A stretch of DNA of 64,000 nt from Diphasiastrum complanatum (lineage: Eukaryota > Streptophyta > Lycopodiopsida > Lycopodiales > Lycopodiaceae): NCBI GenBank assembly GCA_029204225.1, contig CM055101.1, forward strand, positions 45,320,180-45,384,179, read 5' to 3'. Each line of letters opens with the position of its first letter. Position 1 is the first letter of the stretch. Shown here one piece after another: positions 1-9,224 of this stretch. Made by a program: the position numbers and the translations under genes. The notes beneath the pieces are model-generated. The model was not told where the DNA came from and ran no database searches. It was given only the letters and a program-made list of their open reading frames with translations.

Positions 1-5
1 GTGTT

Positions 6-436
6 TGTTAGGAATAAATGTTTATTTGATACCCCTTAATGATAGTTTGGCCATGCCTACGTGCTATTTTTAGGGGCCATTTTATTTATAGTAAATTCGT
101 TTTTAATGCTTATGCATGTAGGTGGGCGCACTACAAATTGATTAGGATCTATTTTAGTACTTAGAAGTTCATTTTTAGTTCTTACCATATATAGGTAGTA
201 TTATTAGTAAATAGCTTTTGCTATTTTGCTATTTACTTTAGGCTCATTAGCTTTTATCAATCATTAGAGAAACTATTTAAGAAGGCTGGCGCCCCACCAC
301 AATTATTCCATTCAATTCAATAAGCTAGAGCATTTGCTCAATTCTCCTATGATCTGTTTTCTCTCTATGCTTAGTTTTGTGTGAGTGCTAGTAGGACTAG
401 TATCTCCATCTAGAATATGTATCTCAAATTCTGACA
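6..436 (+). repeat. 5' LTR of Copia-1
   Basis: The 431-bp LTR begins TGTTAGGAAT and ends TTCTGACA. It is directly followed by the primer-binding site. A TATA-like CATATATAGG near 187 is the likely promoter. Confidence 0.92.
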
Positions 437-449
437 TGGTATCAGAGCA
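437..449 (+). other. Primer-binding site of Copia-1
   Basis: TGGTATCAGAGCA directly after the LTR matches the 3' end complement of initiator tRNA-Met, the usual primer of plant copia elements. Confidence 0.85.
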
Positions 450-689
450 GGTTTTATGAGAGAGAGTTTGTTTGCAAGGTTGCAACCAGATTTGATTGGA
501 GGAGCTGTTGAGCTGGACTACTGTTGGAAGCAGTCCGCTGGAATCAAGATTTTGGACTACTGATTGCTGCCTGCTTGCCAGAATTGTAGATCGCTGAGCT
601 GGAATCAAACGATTATTGTTCGCGACAGTTTCTGACAGGTTGATCGCTTCTGGATTGTCGCTTTCTACAGAATGATCACAGACTCGAAA

Positions 690-870
690 GTTTACTGTTC
701 ACGACAGATTCGTGACAGATTCGAGATTCACGGAAGATTTGAGATTCACGAAAGATTTGAGAAAGATTCGCGACAGATTCGAGATTCGTGAAAGATTTGA
801 AATTCACGAAAGATTCGAGAAAGATTCAGGACAGATTCGAGAAAGTTTTGAGATTCGCCACAGATTCTCA
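690..870 (+). repeat. Degenerate short tandem repeats in the Copia-1 leader
   Basis: Between the primer site and gag, a unit close to AGATTCGAGATTCACGAAAG recurs many times with the two halves shuffled. It looks like a leader minisatellite rather than coding sequence. Confidence 0.7.
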
Positions 871-3800
871 GTCTTTGACAATTAGATTGTTGGTAGATCC
901 GAGATTTGTTACGGATCAGTATAATGGTAGGATTGAACGACCCTGTGTTGCCGGAGTCTAGCAAGCTAGATGGAACGAACTACAACATATGGAAGTTCAA
1001 GATGCAAAATATTCTCCAAGATAGAGAATATTGGGAGATCGTCAGTGGTCACAGGTGTCGAGATACCTCCTACCATTGACAGAGAGTTGTGGGAGTATCA
1101 GACGTAGAATAAAAGCTCATCATATCATCAACTTATTAGTTAAAGATATGATTATACCTCATATCAGAGATGCTTTTGGACCCAAGGAGGCTTGGGATAT
1201 ACTGAAGAACTTGTATGAAACAGTAAATCAGTCACGGATCTTGTTTTTGACTAATAAGCTTCACACGTTGAAGATGGGTATAGGTGAATCGGTAACGGAC
1301 TACTTTACTCGAGTGAAAGATCTGAGAGGCCAACTTATTGCAGTTGGAGAAAGTGTTCAAGATTCAGTATTGGTATCCATTGTACTTAATTGTCTACCTT
1401 TGGCCTATCAGAACGTAATGATGCTATCGTTAAGAGAAACGAGGCCTTCTTTTGATGAGCTAAATACCATCTTACTACAGGAAGAAATGAGACGACAAAA
1501 TATTGTCAACAGGGACGATTTCAAGGAACATGCATTCCTGGCAAAGAAGCAAGAGCAAAGTTCCAAGAAGGGTGGCAAAGGGAAGAAGAAGAAGAAAAAG
1601 CAGCAAGATATGGAGGAGAATCAATTAAATCGGTCAGAAGATGGAAAGAAAGTGGTTCGAAAAGGAAATTGCTTCATTTGCGGAAAATCAGGACATTATG
1701 CAAAGGAGTGCTGGCACAACAAATTCAAGAAAAAGCAGGACGAGAATTTTGTTGAAGAAGAAGAAACATCTAATGCAAAATTGAGCACTTTGGATCTTGA
1801 GTTGTTTTCGGCATCGACATCTTCTGGTGGTGGCTTCTTGAAGGAAGATGATTTTTGGTTTATTGATTCAGGAGCTTCGAAGCACATGACACCTAGGCGA
1901 GACTGGCTATCTAATTTTCAAAAATTAGATGATGGGTCAAATGTGAAGTTGGGAGGCAACTACACATATGATATAAAGGGAGTTGGAAAAGTACAAGTAC
2001 AACTACCTTCATGGAAGATTGGAAACATAAAGGATGTGCTTTATGTACCAGGAATCAAGAAAAACTTGCTCTCAGTTATTGCAAAGCAACACATGGTGGT
2101 GCAGTTTGATGAACAAAGGTGTCTCATCAAGAAGAAAAATGATGAAGTAGTAGCTGAGGGCATACTTGCAGGGCGGCTGTATAAACTTCAAGCTCAGGTG
2201 GTGGATCATCATGCAAGTGTTGCGGATATTGAATCATTGAGTAAGTTATGGCACGAGAGGTATGGACATCTGAATTACAAAAGTCTACAAGTCTTGAGGA
2301 AATTTAACATGGTTACAGGTTTACCTCAAGTCGTTTCTGATCACAAGGTTCGTGAAGGTTGTGTCTTAGGCAAGCATCATATAAAGAAATTTTTGCCTAG
2401 TACATTCAGGGCGAAAAATGTTCTAGAACTTGTTCATACAGATTTGTGTGGTCCTATGAAGTCTCAATCTTATGGAGGAGCAAGTTACTTTATGGTGTTT
2501 GTGGATGACTATTCTAGGAAGACATGGATCTATCTTCTGAAGAATAAGGGTGAAGCTTTCAAATATTTCACATGGTTTAAGACACAGGTGGAGAAAGAAA
2601 CAGATAGACAAATTAAGATACTTCGCTCGGACAAAGGGGGAGAGTATCTTTCTACGGAATTTCAGGTGTTTTCCAAGGATCATGGTATAAAGAGACAATT
2701 TGCAAATACGGACATGCCTCAACAAAATGGAGTTGCGGAAAGAAAGAACCGGTTCATAGTGGAAACTACGAGTATGCTCAAGAGTAAAAATCTTCGAAAT
2801 ATGTTTTGGGGTGAAGCAGTTAAGAGGACGGTTTATCTTTTGAATCGAAGTCCTACAAAGGTTGTAGAGAATCGAACTCCAGAGGAAGCTTACACGGGTT
2901 GGAAGCCAGATGGAAGTCATTTGAGAGTGTTTGGAAGTATTGCTTATTCTCACATACCTAGGGACTCAAGGAGCACATTGGATTCTAAGGCGATCAAGTG
3001 TTTATTTCTTGGTTATGATAATCAAGAGAAGGGATACAGGTTATTTAACTTGGAGGTTAAGAAAATAATTATAAGTAGGGATGTAATCTTTGATGAGGAG
3101 GCAACTCATAAAGATATAGAGATATATTTTGATAAGGATCAAGATGGTGGAATCCCTATATTACGTGACGAGTTATTACAGGAACCTGAATCGACATATG
3201 TATCGCCTACGCCAATTCAAGAACCTAAAGTGTCTTTGGTTGAGATAGGAAAGAGGAAGGAGAGGTCAAGTATATAGGATACTTATTCACCTCCTACTTC
3301 ACCCAGCAAGAAGCATCCTACATCAGAAGCTAGAAGATTGCCTAGGTGGTACTATGAAACTATCAAGGATAGTGTTATTATGGAACAGGGATCCAGTACA
3401 CATGGAACTAGGAGATCAGCTAGACTTGAAAAGCAACATGAAGATCAAGATTGACAGGAGGTTCGACAAGAGGATCATCATGAAAATGGGGATGTACATT
3501 TTGCATATATGGCCACAGTATTAGAGACCAAGGATCCATCTACTTTCAGAGAGGCTGAAAAAGAGGATATTTGGAGGAAAGCTATGGATGAGGAGTACAA
3601 CTCAATCATGAAGAACAAGACTTGGAGACTTGTTCAGCTACCTACAGGTAAAAAGGCCATTGGATGCAAGTGGGTCTATAGGACTAAGTACAGATCAGAT
3701 GGTTCTATATATAAACATAAGGCAAGATTGGTGGCAAAAGGTTATGGTCAACATGAAGGGATTGACTATGAGGAAACTTTTGCACCAGTTTGTAAGTCTA

Positions 3801-5067
3801 CTACTATGAGGACTGTTTTATCATTGGCAGCTCAGTTTGGATGGGATATTCAACAAATGGATGTAAAGATTCCTGAATGGATTTCTAGAGGAAGAAGTCT
3901 ATATGGAGCAGCCAGAGGGATACATTGTAGCAGGACATGAAGATAAGGTTTGCAGGTTGGACAAGGCATTATATGGACTTAAGCAGGCACCCAGGGCGTG
4001 GTACACGAGGATTGACACTACTTTGAGGAGCTTGGCTTTTAGAGAAGTAGTTCGGAGCATACACTTTATGTTTTGGTCAGGAATCATCATATTGTTATTG
4101 TAGTGATGCATGTGATGATCTTATTATTATAGGATCAGATCATAGTATGATAAAGGGAATCAAGAAAGATCTCTCATCAGAATTTGATATGAAAGATCTT
4201 GGTTCACTACAATTTTTTCTTGGTATTGAGGTATAGAGAGTAGCACAAGGACTATTCATTTCTCAATCTAAGTATGCTCATGAATGCTTGAAAAGTTCAA
4301 TATGTCAGAATGCAAGCCTATTTCTACACCATATGATAGTGGATGTAAGCTTACTAAAGCTGAGGAAGATCAGGATGTAGATGAGACGTTATATAGAAAG
4401 CTAGTTGGAAGCTTAATCTATCTAACTACTACAAGACCAGATACTGCTTATGCTGTGAGTATGGTTAGTCAGTTTATGGCTAAACCTAAGCAGATTCATT
4501 GGAAAGCTGCTAAGTGAATACTCAGATATATTCAGCCCAGTTTGAGATTTGGTATTCTCTATAGTAGATAGGATGATTTGAAGTTACAGGGATATGTGGA
4601 TGCTGATTGGGCTGGAGATGTGAAAGACCGAAGATCTACTACAGGTTATGTTTTTAGTCTTGGTTGTGGTGCTATCTCTTGGAGTTCAAAGAAGCAACAT
4701 ACTATTGCTTTATCATCTACAGAGGCAGAATATCGAGCTACTACAAGTGCAACATGTGAAGCAATATGGTTGTGAAGGATTCTACATGATCTACATATGG
4801 TACAAGATTCACCTACGGTTCTTCAATGCGAAAATCAAAGTTGTATTAAATTGGCGAAAAATCCAGTTTTTCACAGCATGACAACATATTGAAGTACAAC
4901 AACACTTCATCAGAGAGAAAATTCAAAGTGATGAAGTGGAGCTTATCTATTGTCCTACGGAAGAACAAGTTGCGGATATCTTTACCAAAGGTCTTGGCAA
5001 AGAAAAATTTCAGAAGTTTAGAGAACTTCTAGGAGTAATAGATAACAAAGTAAACATTAAGGGGGAG

Positions 5068-5492
5068 TGTTAGGAATTAATGTTTATTTGATACCCCTTA
5101 ATGATAGTTTGGCCATGCCTGCGTGCTATTTTTAGGGGCCATTTTATTTATAGTAAATTCGTTTTTAATGCTTATGCATGTAGGTGGGCGCACTACGAAT
5201 AGATTAGGATCTATTTTAGTACTTAGAAGCTCGTTTTTAGTTCTTACCATATATAGGTAGTATTATTAGTAAATAGCTTTTGCTATTTTGCTATTTACTT
5301 TAGGCTCATTGGCTTTTATCAATCATTAGAGAAACTATTTAAGAAGGCTGGCGCCCCACCACAATTATTCCATTCAATTCAATAAGCTCGAGCATTTGCT
5401 CAATTCTCCTATGATCTGTTTTCTCTCTATGCTTAGTTTTGTGTGAGTGCTAGTAGGACTAGTATCTAGAATTTGTATCTCAAATTCTGACA
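5068..5492 (+). repeat. 3' LTR of Copia-1
   Basis: This 425-bp copy of the 5' LTR starts TGTTAGGAATT right after the polypurine tract and ends CTGACA. It has about 2.4 percent substitutions against the 5' copy. Confidence 0.92.
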
Positions 5493-5560
5493 GCGTCCGG
5501 GTCCAGACGCGTCTGGCATTTTTCAATTTTTTTTTTCAAAAAAATATAACAAAAATACAG
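5493..5560. repeat. GC-word plus T/A tract, hAT-end-like
   Basis: GTCCGGGTCCAGACGCGTCTGG-like GC-rich words are followed by a long T tract and an A tract. The layout resembles the hAT ends elsewhere in the window, but with different words. No terminal inverted repeat could be assigned. Confidence 0.35.
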
Positions 5561-5772
5561 GTTCCTTCCCTCACTGTCCCACATCCCCAAAACGAAATAA
5601 AAACAATTCTCTTCCCCCTACCCCCCCTTCCCTGGAATTAATTATCAGAGGGTGTATGGCACCCACCTGCCCCCTCCTGTTAAAAAAAAGTTAAAAGGTG
5701 CCTAAAAAAATTTGCAACAAACCTAACCACATGCCTCTCACCTGCAGGATGACAGAGCTGAAGTTCATATGA

Positions 5773-6470
5773 GAGACGCGGTGGAACTACTTCCATAGGA
5801 GTATCCACAGCGTTGCACACATGCTGCATCCCCTCTTCCTCTCTCCGACACAGATCGCAGACAGGGAACTCGAGGCCGATTGGCTTCAGTACATTCACAG
5901 GGTGGGTCCACACATAGGTTTGGATCCTATCAGGCTCATGGAGGAGCTCGCTGCATTTCGTTTCGGCATGGGCACGTTCGGTAACTCGGCTGCTCAGGAT
6001 CCAGAGAGGTGGCAGCTCCCCATTACCTGGTGGACCATGTTCGGCAGCACCTATCCATCCATACAGCGTCTTGCACTGCGGGTCCTTTCACAGGTATGCA
6101 TCTCATCTCATCCTCCCTTGCTGTGTTTCGTTGACGTTCCACCCGTGCACGTGTGCTGAACCATTTCATTGCACGTACCACAGGACTGCGCTGCCTCCGT
6201 GTGTGAGTGCAATTGGAGCACACCAGAGGAGGCACTAGATGACTTTGATTGCACAGATTGGGAGGCCATGCAAGGTCTACACGGTGCACATGATGAGGCA
6301 CGGGATGATTCAGAGGTTGGTGCACAGGATGATTCAGTGGATGGTGCACAGGATGAGGCCCAGAGCCCAGAGCATTTGTATTCAGATGCCCATCTAGACG
6401 ACCTGATTGCCACATTTAATTTAGAGGCCCAGCAGATGCCGAGTGTCAGGGCACCCCCTTCATCTCTTGC
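5773..6470 (+). pseudogene. hAT transposase, C-terminal part with dimerisation domain
   Basis: The frame around 5773-6093 reads RWNYFHRSIHSVAHMLHPLF, then a block with PITWWTMFGSTYPSIQRLAL ending RVLSQ. This matches the hAT C-terminal dimerisation region, where a WW..YG block is followed by VLSQ and C..NWS. A 90-bp intron fits between 6094 (GTATGC) and 6183 (CCACAG). Removing it gives VLSQ-DCAASVCECNWS, which restores the family motif. The usual KKRNRL and LVYVHYN blocks are missing. Instead an acidic stretch with three SVDGAQD-like repeats follows, and then a low-complexity Pro/Ala-rich tail that is open in two frames. In the family this domain pairs transposase subunits in the nucleus. No upstream catalytic part is joined to it here, so it is a remnant. 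Confidence 0.78.
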
Positions 6471-6916
6471 CAGCATGCCATACACAGTCACAGCCAGAGC
6501 AGCCGCACGAGGTGCCCACAGTTCCTCCAGCTCCTCAGAGGGTATATTTGCGCCGCATAGCTCCTCCAATGCCACCAATGCCATTCAGGCCTGCAGCCCC
6601 TCCATCGCCGTCCACTTCTGCAGCACCAGGTCTCCATGGCAGGCCACCATCTGTGCCCAGGTTTTCTCTCGCAGCGCCCACATCCACAGTGGCTCCTCTA
6701 GTGGCAGCACCCACTCCACATCCTCCTCCTTTGGTAGCACCCAGTCCACTGGCTCCCCCTTTGGCAGCACCCAGGATGTACCAGTACCGGCCACCGCAGC
6801 GCTCCTTTCAGTACATATCGCCGTTGAGCCTCCTTCACAGCCAGTCCCTCCACCAGCAGCAGCCCCAGGAGCTCATCATCCTCGCTCAGCTGCACAGGGA
6901 GTGATGAACATTACAT
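6471..6916 (+). other. Pro/Ser/Ala-rich low-complexity tail after the hAT C-terminus
   Basis: Two overlapping plus frames are open here. One is Ser/Thr-rich and ends near 6918. The other is Pro/Ala-rich with repeated PLVAPSPLAPPLAAP-like units and ends near 6904. The Pro/Ala frame looks more protein-like, but which frame was used cannot be told from the sequence. Confidence 0.4.
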
Positions 6917-6964
6917 AACAACAGTCAGCCACATACGGCTAGACCCCATCTACGCTAAACATTC

Positions 6965-7330
6965 CTATGGATCCTCCACTGACTCCTCGCCCTCGTCAGG
7001 AGCATTGTTATGTCGCTCTCGCTCTGCCTCCCGGTTACCCCGAGCTGCCTCCTGGCCAGCCCGACGGCGGGCAGCCCTTTCCCTGACCATGATGTGCTGC
7101 CGTCATGTGAAGTTCATTCCGATCTGCTCATCCAAATCCAGCTCGACAGCGGGAGCAGGGGCCACAGCGGGGGCGGGGATCTGCAGCTCTGGGTGTCTCT
7201 CCCGAGTTTGTTGCAGCATCTCTGCAATGTCTGCCTCTTGCTTCCGATGCCTTTTGTTGTGCCTTCGGACATCTTCCTCGAGCTTCCTCCTAGCTTCGCC
7301 CTCAGGCCTTGGTGGTATGCGCTTTGCCAT
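6965..7330 (-). pseudogene. Unrecognised charged, coiled-coil-like reading frame
   Basis: Read from an ATG at 7330 on the minus strand, this gives about 75 residues starting MAKRIPPRPEGEARRKLEED. They run through an Arg/Lys/Glu/Gln-rich helix-like stretch and an Ala/Pro linker (PAPAVAPAPAVELDLDEQ). After a single TGA the same frame continues with MVRERAARRRAGQEAARG and an acidic end (DEGEESVEDP) to a TAG at 6965. The composition is much more protein-like than a chance frame. The region upstream has short TGTGAGAGGC-like repeats and a TTAAATAG box (about 7429-7436) at a sensible promoter distance. I do not recognise the family. It could be a DNA-binding accessory frame of the surrounding element or a scrap of another element. 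Confidence 0.45.
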
Positions 7331-7339
7331 CTCACGACA

Positions 7340-7425
7340 CCCTGTTTCTCGAACTGGCTCTCACGATGCCTCTCACAATAACTCTCACAATGCCTCTCAC
7401 AGCCTCTCTCTCACAGCCTCGCGAG
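7340..7425. repeat. Short CTCACA-based tandem repeats
   Basis: GCCTCTCACAATAACTCTCA-like units recur about six times between the minus-strand frame and its TATA-like box. Confidence 0.6.
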
Positions 7426-7637
7426 TGCCTATTTAACCCCACAGCCTGTTCCCCCATGTGCAGTTGTTGATGATCCCTCCATGTGCCCTTGTACCTGTCC
7501 CCATTAATTGTGATGTGCTAATGTACCTGCTCCATGTACTTGTACCACATGCTGCACTCCGATTGGGTCCGTGGTCTGCTCTCCCACAGTACCCATGTGA
7601 CGGTGTACCTGTCCGGATTTGTCCCATGTGCCTGACC

Positions 7638-8150
7638 ATTCGCGGCGCGCATCAGCCGCACATGGACAAAGAGGCCACACAGGCCGTGGCTAGTTTGATT
7701 TACGAGCTGAACCTACCTTTTGCCATCACTGATTCTGAGCCCTTCAGAAGGGCATTCCGCCTTGCACAGTCTGTCAGCCCTAGCTGGAGAGTCCCTGGTT
7801 CAAAGGTTGTCCGTACACACATGTTGAGAGATAGGGTCGAGTCCTTGTCCAGAGAGATGGAGCCTCTACGCCGCCACTGGGTCACATATGGATGCAGCAT
7901 CATGTCCGATGGCTGGACTGATGTCAGGAGGAGGCCGATTCTCAATATCTTGGTCTCCAGCTGCATGGGTACACAGTTTTTGAGAGCCGTGGATTGCAGT
8001 AGAGGGGGGAGAGTCATATTTGCAGATTTCATGTATATACTAACAACCGTGCTCAGTAATGGCTTCTCCTCATAACGGGGGCCTTACAAATCTGAGCTGA
8101 CGCTGCATAAATGCACTGCTCTCGTCAAGAGCTTCAAGCTGATACCCATA
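7638..8150 (+). pseudogene. hAT transposase, N-terminal half fragment
   Basis: The frame reads KEATQAVASLIYELNLPFAI, then FRRAFRLAQS, then RDRVESLSREMEPLRRHW, then GCSIMSDGWTDVRRRPILNI and FLRAVDCSRG. These are the conserved early blocks of plant hAT transposases: the A..IARFFY..GIPF block, the LL...VE..LEPI..SW block, and the SDGWTD..RR.L.NFLV block that holds the first catalytic Asp. Past 8010 the frame is lost. A short further block with YKSELTLHKCTALVKS follows, then an A/T tract. There is no BED zinc finger in view. A catalytic domain cannot be assembled from this piece, so it is not functional alone. Confidence 0.78.
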
Positions 8151-8159
8151 TTGCCCACT

Positions 8160-8281
8160 AATTTTTTTTTAAAAAAAATTAAATTTTTTTAAAAAAAAAT
8201 TAAAAAATGGTGCCGCCTTGGTACCGCGGATTTTTGGGCGGCACCATAATGGCGGTACCACCGGTACCACGTGCCACTATG
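8160..8281. repeat. hAT end: A/T tract plus GGTACC/CCGCGG words, ends CCACTATG
   Basis: A T/A tract is followed by GGTGCCGCC, GGTACCGCGG, GGGCGGCACC, GGCGGTACC and GGTACCACGTGCCACTATG. The reverse complement matches the start of the element at 61882 over about 90 bp. The end is taken as G8281 because it matches CATAG at 61882. The 8 bases after it are gtatatat; a matching left copy would lie outside the window. Confidence 0.7.
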
Positions 8282-8357
8282 GTATATATATATGTATATG
8301 TATATTATAGTTGCACAGAAACACTTTTCTGAAAAAAAAAAAAACGTTTCTAGAAAC

Positions 8358-8755
8358 TGTTGAAGAGTAATGCCTATTTTACCCCTTTTGGCTAAGCATT
8401 AGTTAAGTTGTACATAACTCATGGGGCATGTTTTAATTAAATGCATGACCCCCCCTTTTGTTAAGTTATGTAAATTAGTGCAAGTGGCCCACTTGGCCAA
8501 GTAGCTCACTCCCATGGTTGACACCTAGACTTTCCATGCATGTAAAGGAGGTGCTTGCCTCACAAGGGATTTGGAGGACCCACGCCCTCCTCTCTCTTAC
8601 TAGCAATTCATTTCTTCTTGAGACTTTTGAGTTTGTGAGATGCTCATGCAATTCTCCTCGTGTGTGATATTTCCATAGCCAAGTTTTCTCAAGCTTTCAT
8701 AGTTGATCTAGCATCTGAGTTAAGATACTCCATAGCTAGGTCTTGTAATTCTTCA
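8358..8755 (+). repeat. 5' LTR of Copia-2
   Basis: The 398-bp LTR starts TGTTGAAGAG and ends CTTCA. It is followed at once by the primer site. Confidence 0.95.
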
Positions 8756-8769
8756 TGGTATCAGAGCAG
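8756..8769 (+). other. Primer-binding site of Copia-2
   Basis: TGGTATCAGAGCAG abuts the LTR and matches the initiator tRNA-Met primer used by plant copia elements. Confidence 0.88.
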
Positions 8770-9224
8770 GTTGTCTAGCCTGTGAGTCTGAGAGTGAGAG
8801 AAACTTCAGTGCTTAGATTCTTGAGAAGATTCTTATCTTCTACAAGCACCTCAATCTTGAAAGAGGGAGCATTTGATCTACAGGTGTCAGATCAGGTGGA
8901 GTCTTGCACTGTTGGTGAGCTATTGGCAAGGGGAGTGGGATGATCCAAAAACTTTCTAAATCTGGCCAAGTTTTGGAGAGTTTTTCTGGAGGAGCTTACA
9001 CAAAAGTAGGGCGCACTTTCTGTAGGGGCTTCTGGTTTCTGTTCCAGTGGAGCCTAGTGCTTGTGCTAGTGAGGCCACACCAAGTGGCAAAGACAAAAGC
9101 AGGAGCTGAAGGGGTGCCTTGAAGTGGCTACATACCCTAGTTTGGGGTTAAACCCTTGTTGCTGGAAGCTGTTCTTTTCTGATCTCTTTCAAGTTGAGCT
9201 TCTGTTTTAAGCACAGATTTTAGC
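8770..9224 (+). other. Untranslated leader of Copia-2
   Basis: About 455 bases lie between the primer site and the gag-pol ATG. There is no conserved reading frame. It probably contains the dimerisation and packaging signals that such leaders carry, but none can be pointed to. Confidence 0.6.

Larger units (their letters stand above)
6..5492 (+). mobile_element. Copia-1, Ty1/copia LTR retrotransposon, broken
   Basis: This is a complete-length Ty1/copia element bounded by two LTRs that start TGTTAG and end CTGACA. The order is 5' LTR, tRNA-Met type primer site, leader, gag with a CCHC zinc knuckle (about 1675-1710), protease with an IDSGAS motif (about 1862), integrase (about 2240-3100), reverse transcriptase (about 3540-4230), RNase H (about 4590-4980), polypurine tract AAGGGGGAG, and 3' LTR. 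The order integrase before reverse transcriptase defines the copia superfamily. The coding part is broken, with roughly half a dozen or more breaks, so it is a fossil. The LTRs differ at about 10 of 425 positions plus one small indel, so it is older than Copia-2 and younger than the element at 16487. The flanks gtgtt and gcgtc match at 3 of 5 positions, which may be a decayed target duplication. Confidence 0.93.
5493..8281 (+). mobile_element. hAT-family DNA transposon debris, composite
   Basis: This stretch carries a C-terminal hAT transposase part (about 5773-6470), then a proline- and alanine-rich tail, a minus-strand charged reading frame (6965-7330), an N-terminal hAT transposase part (about 7638-8150), an A/T tract, and an end rich in GGTACC words that stops at CCACTATG (8281). 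That last end is shared with the small hAT element at 61882. C-terminal before N-terminal on the same strand is not the order of one intact gene. Two truncated copies or a permuted element are both possible. The left end is outside the window or lost at the Copia-1 junction. Confidence 0.75.

Noticed and set aside
312-608. 98-residue minus frame over the Copia-1 LTR and leader
   Set aside because: It lies antisense across LTR, primer site and leader and has no family motif.
2423-2953. 176-residue minus frame in Copia-1
   Set aside because: It is antisense to the integrase region, so it is a shadow of the coding strand.
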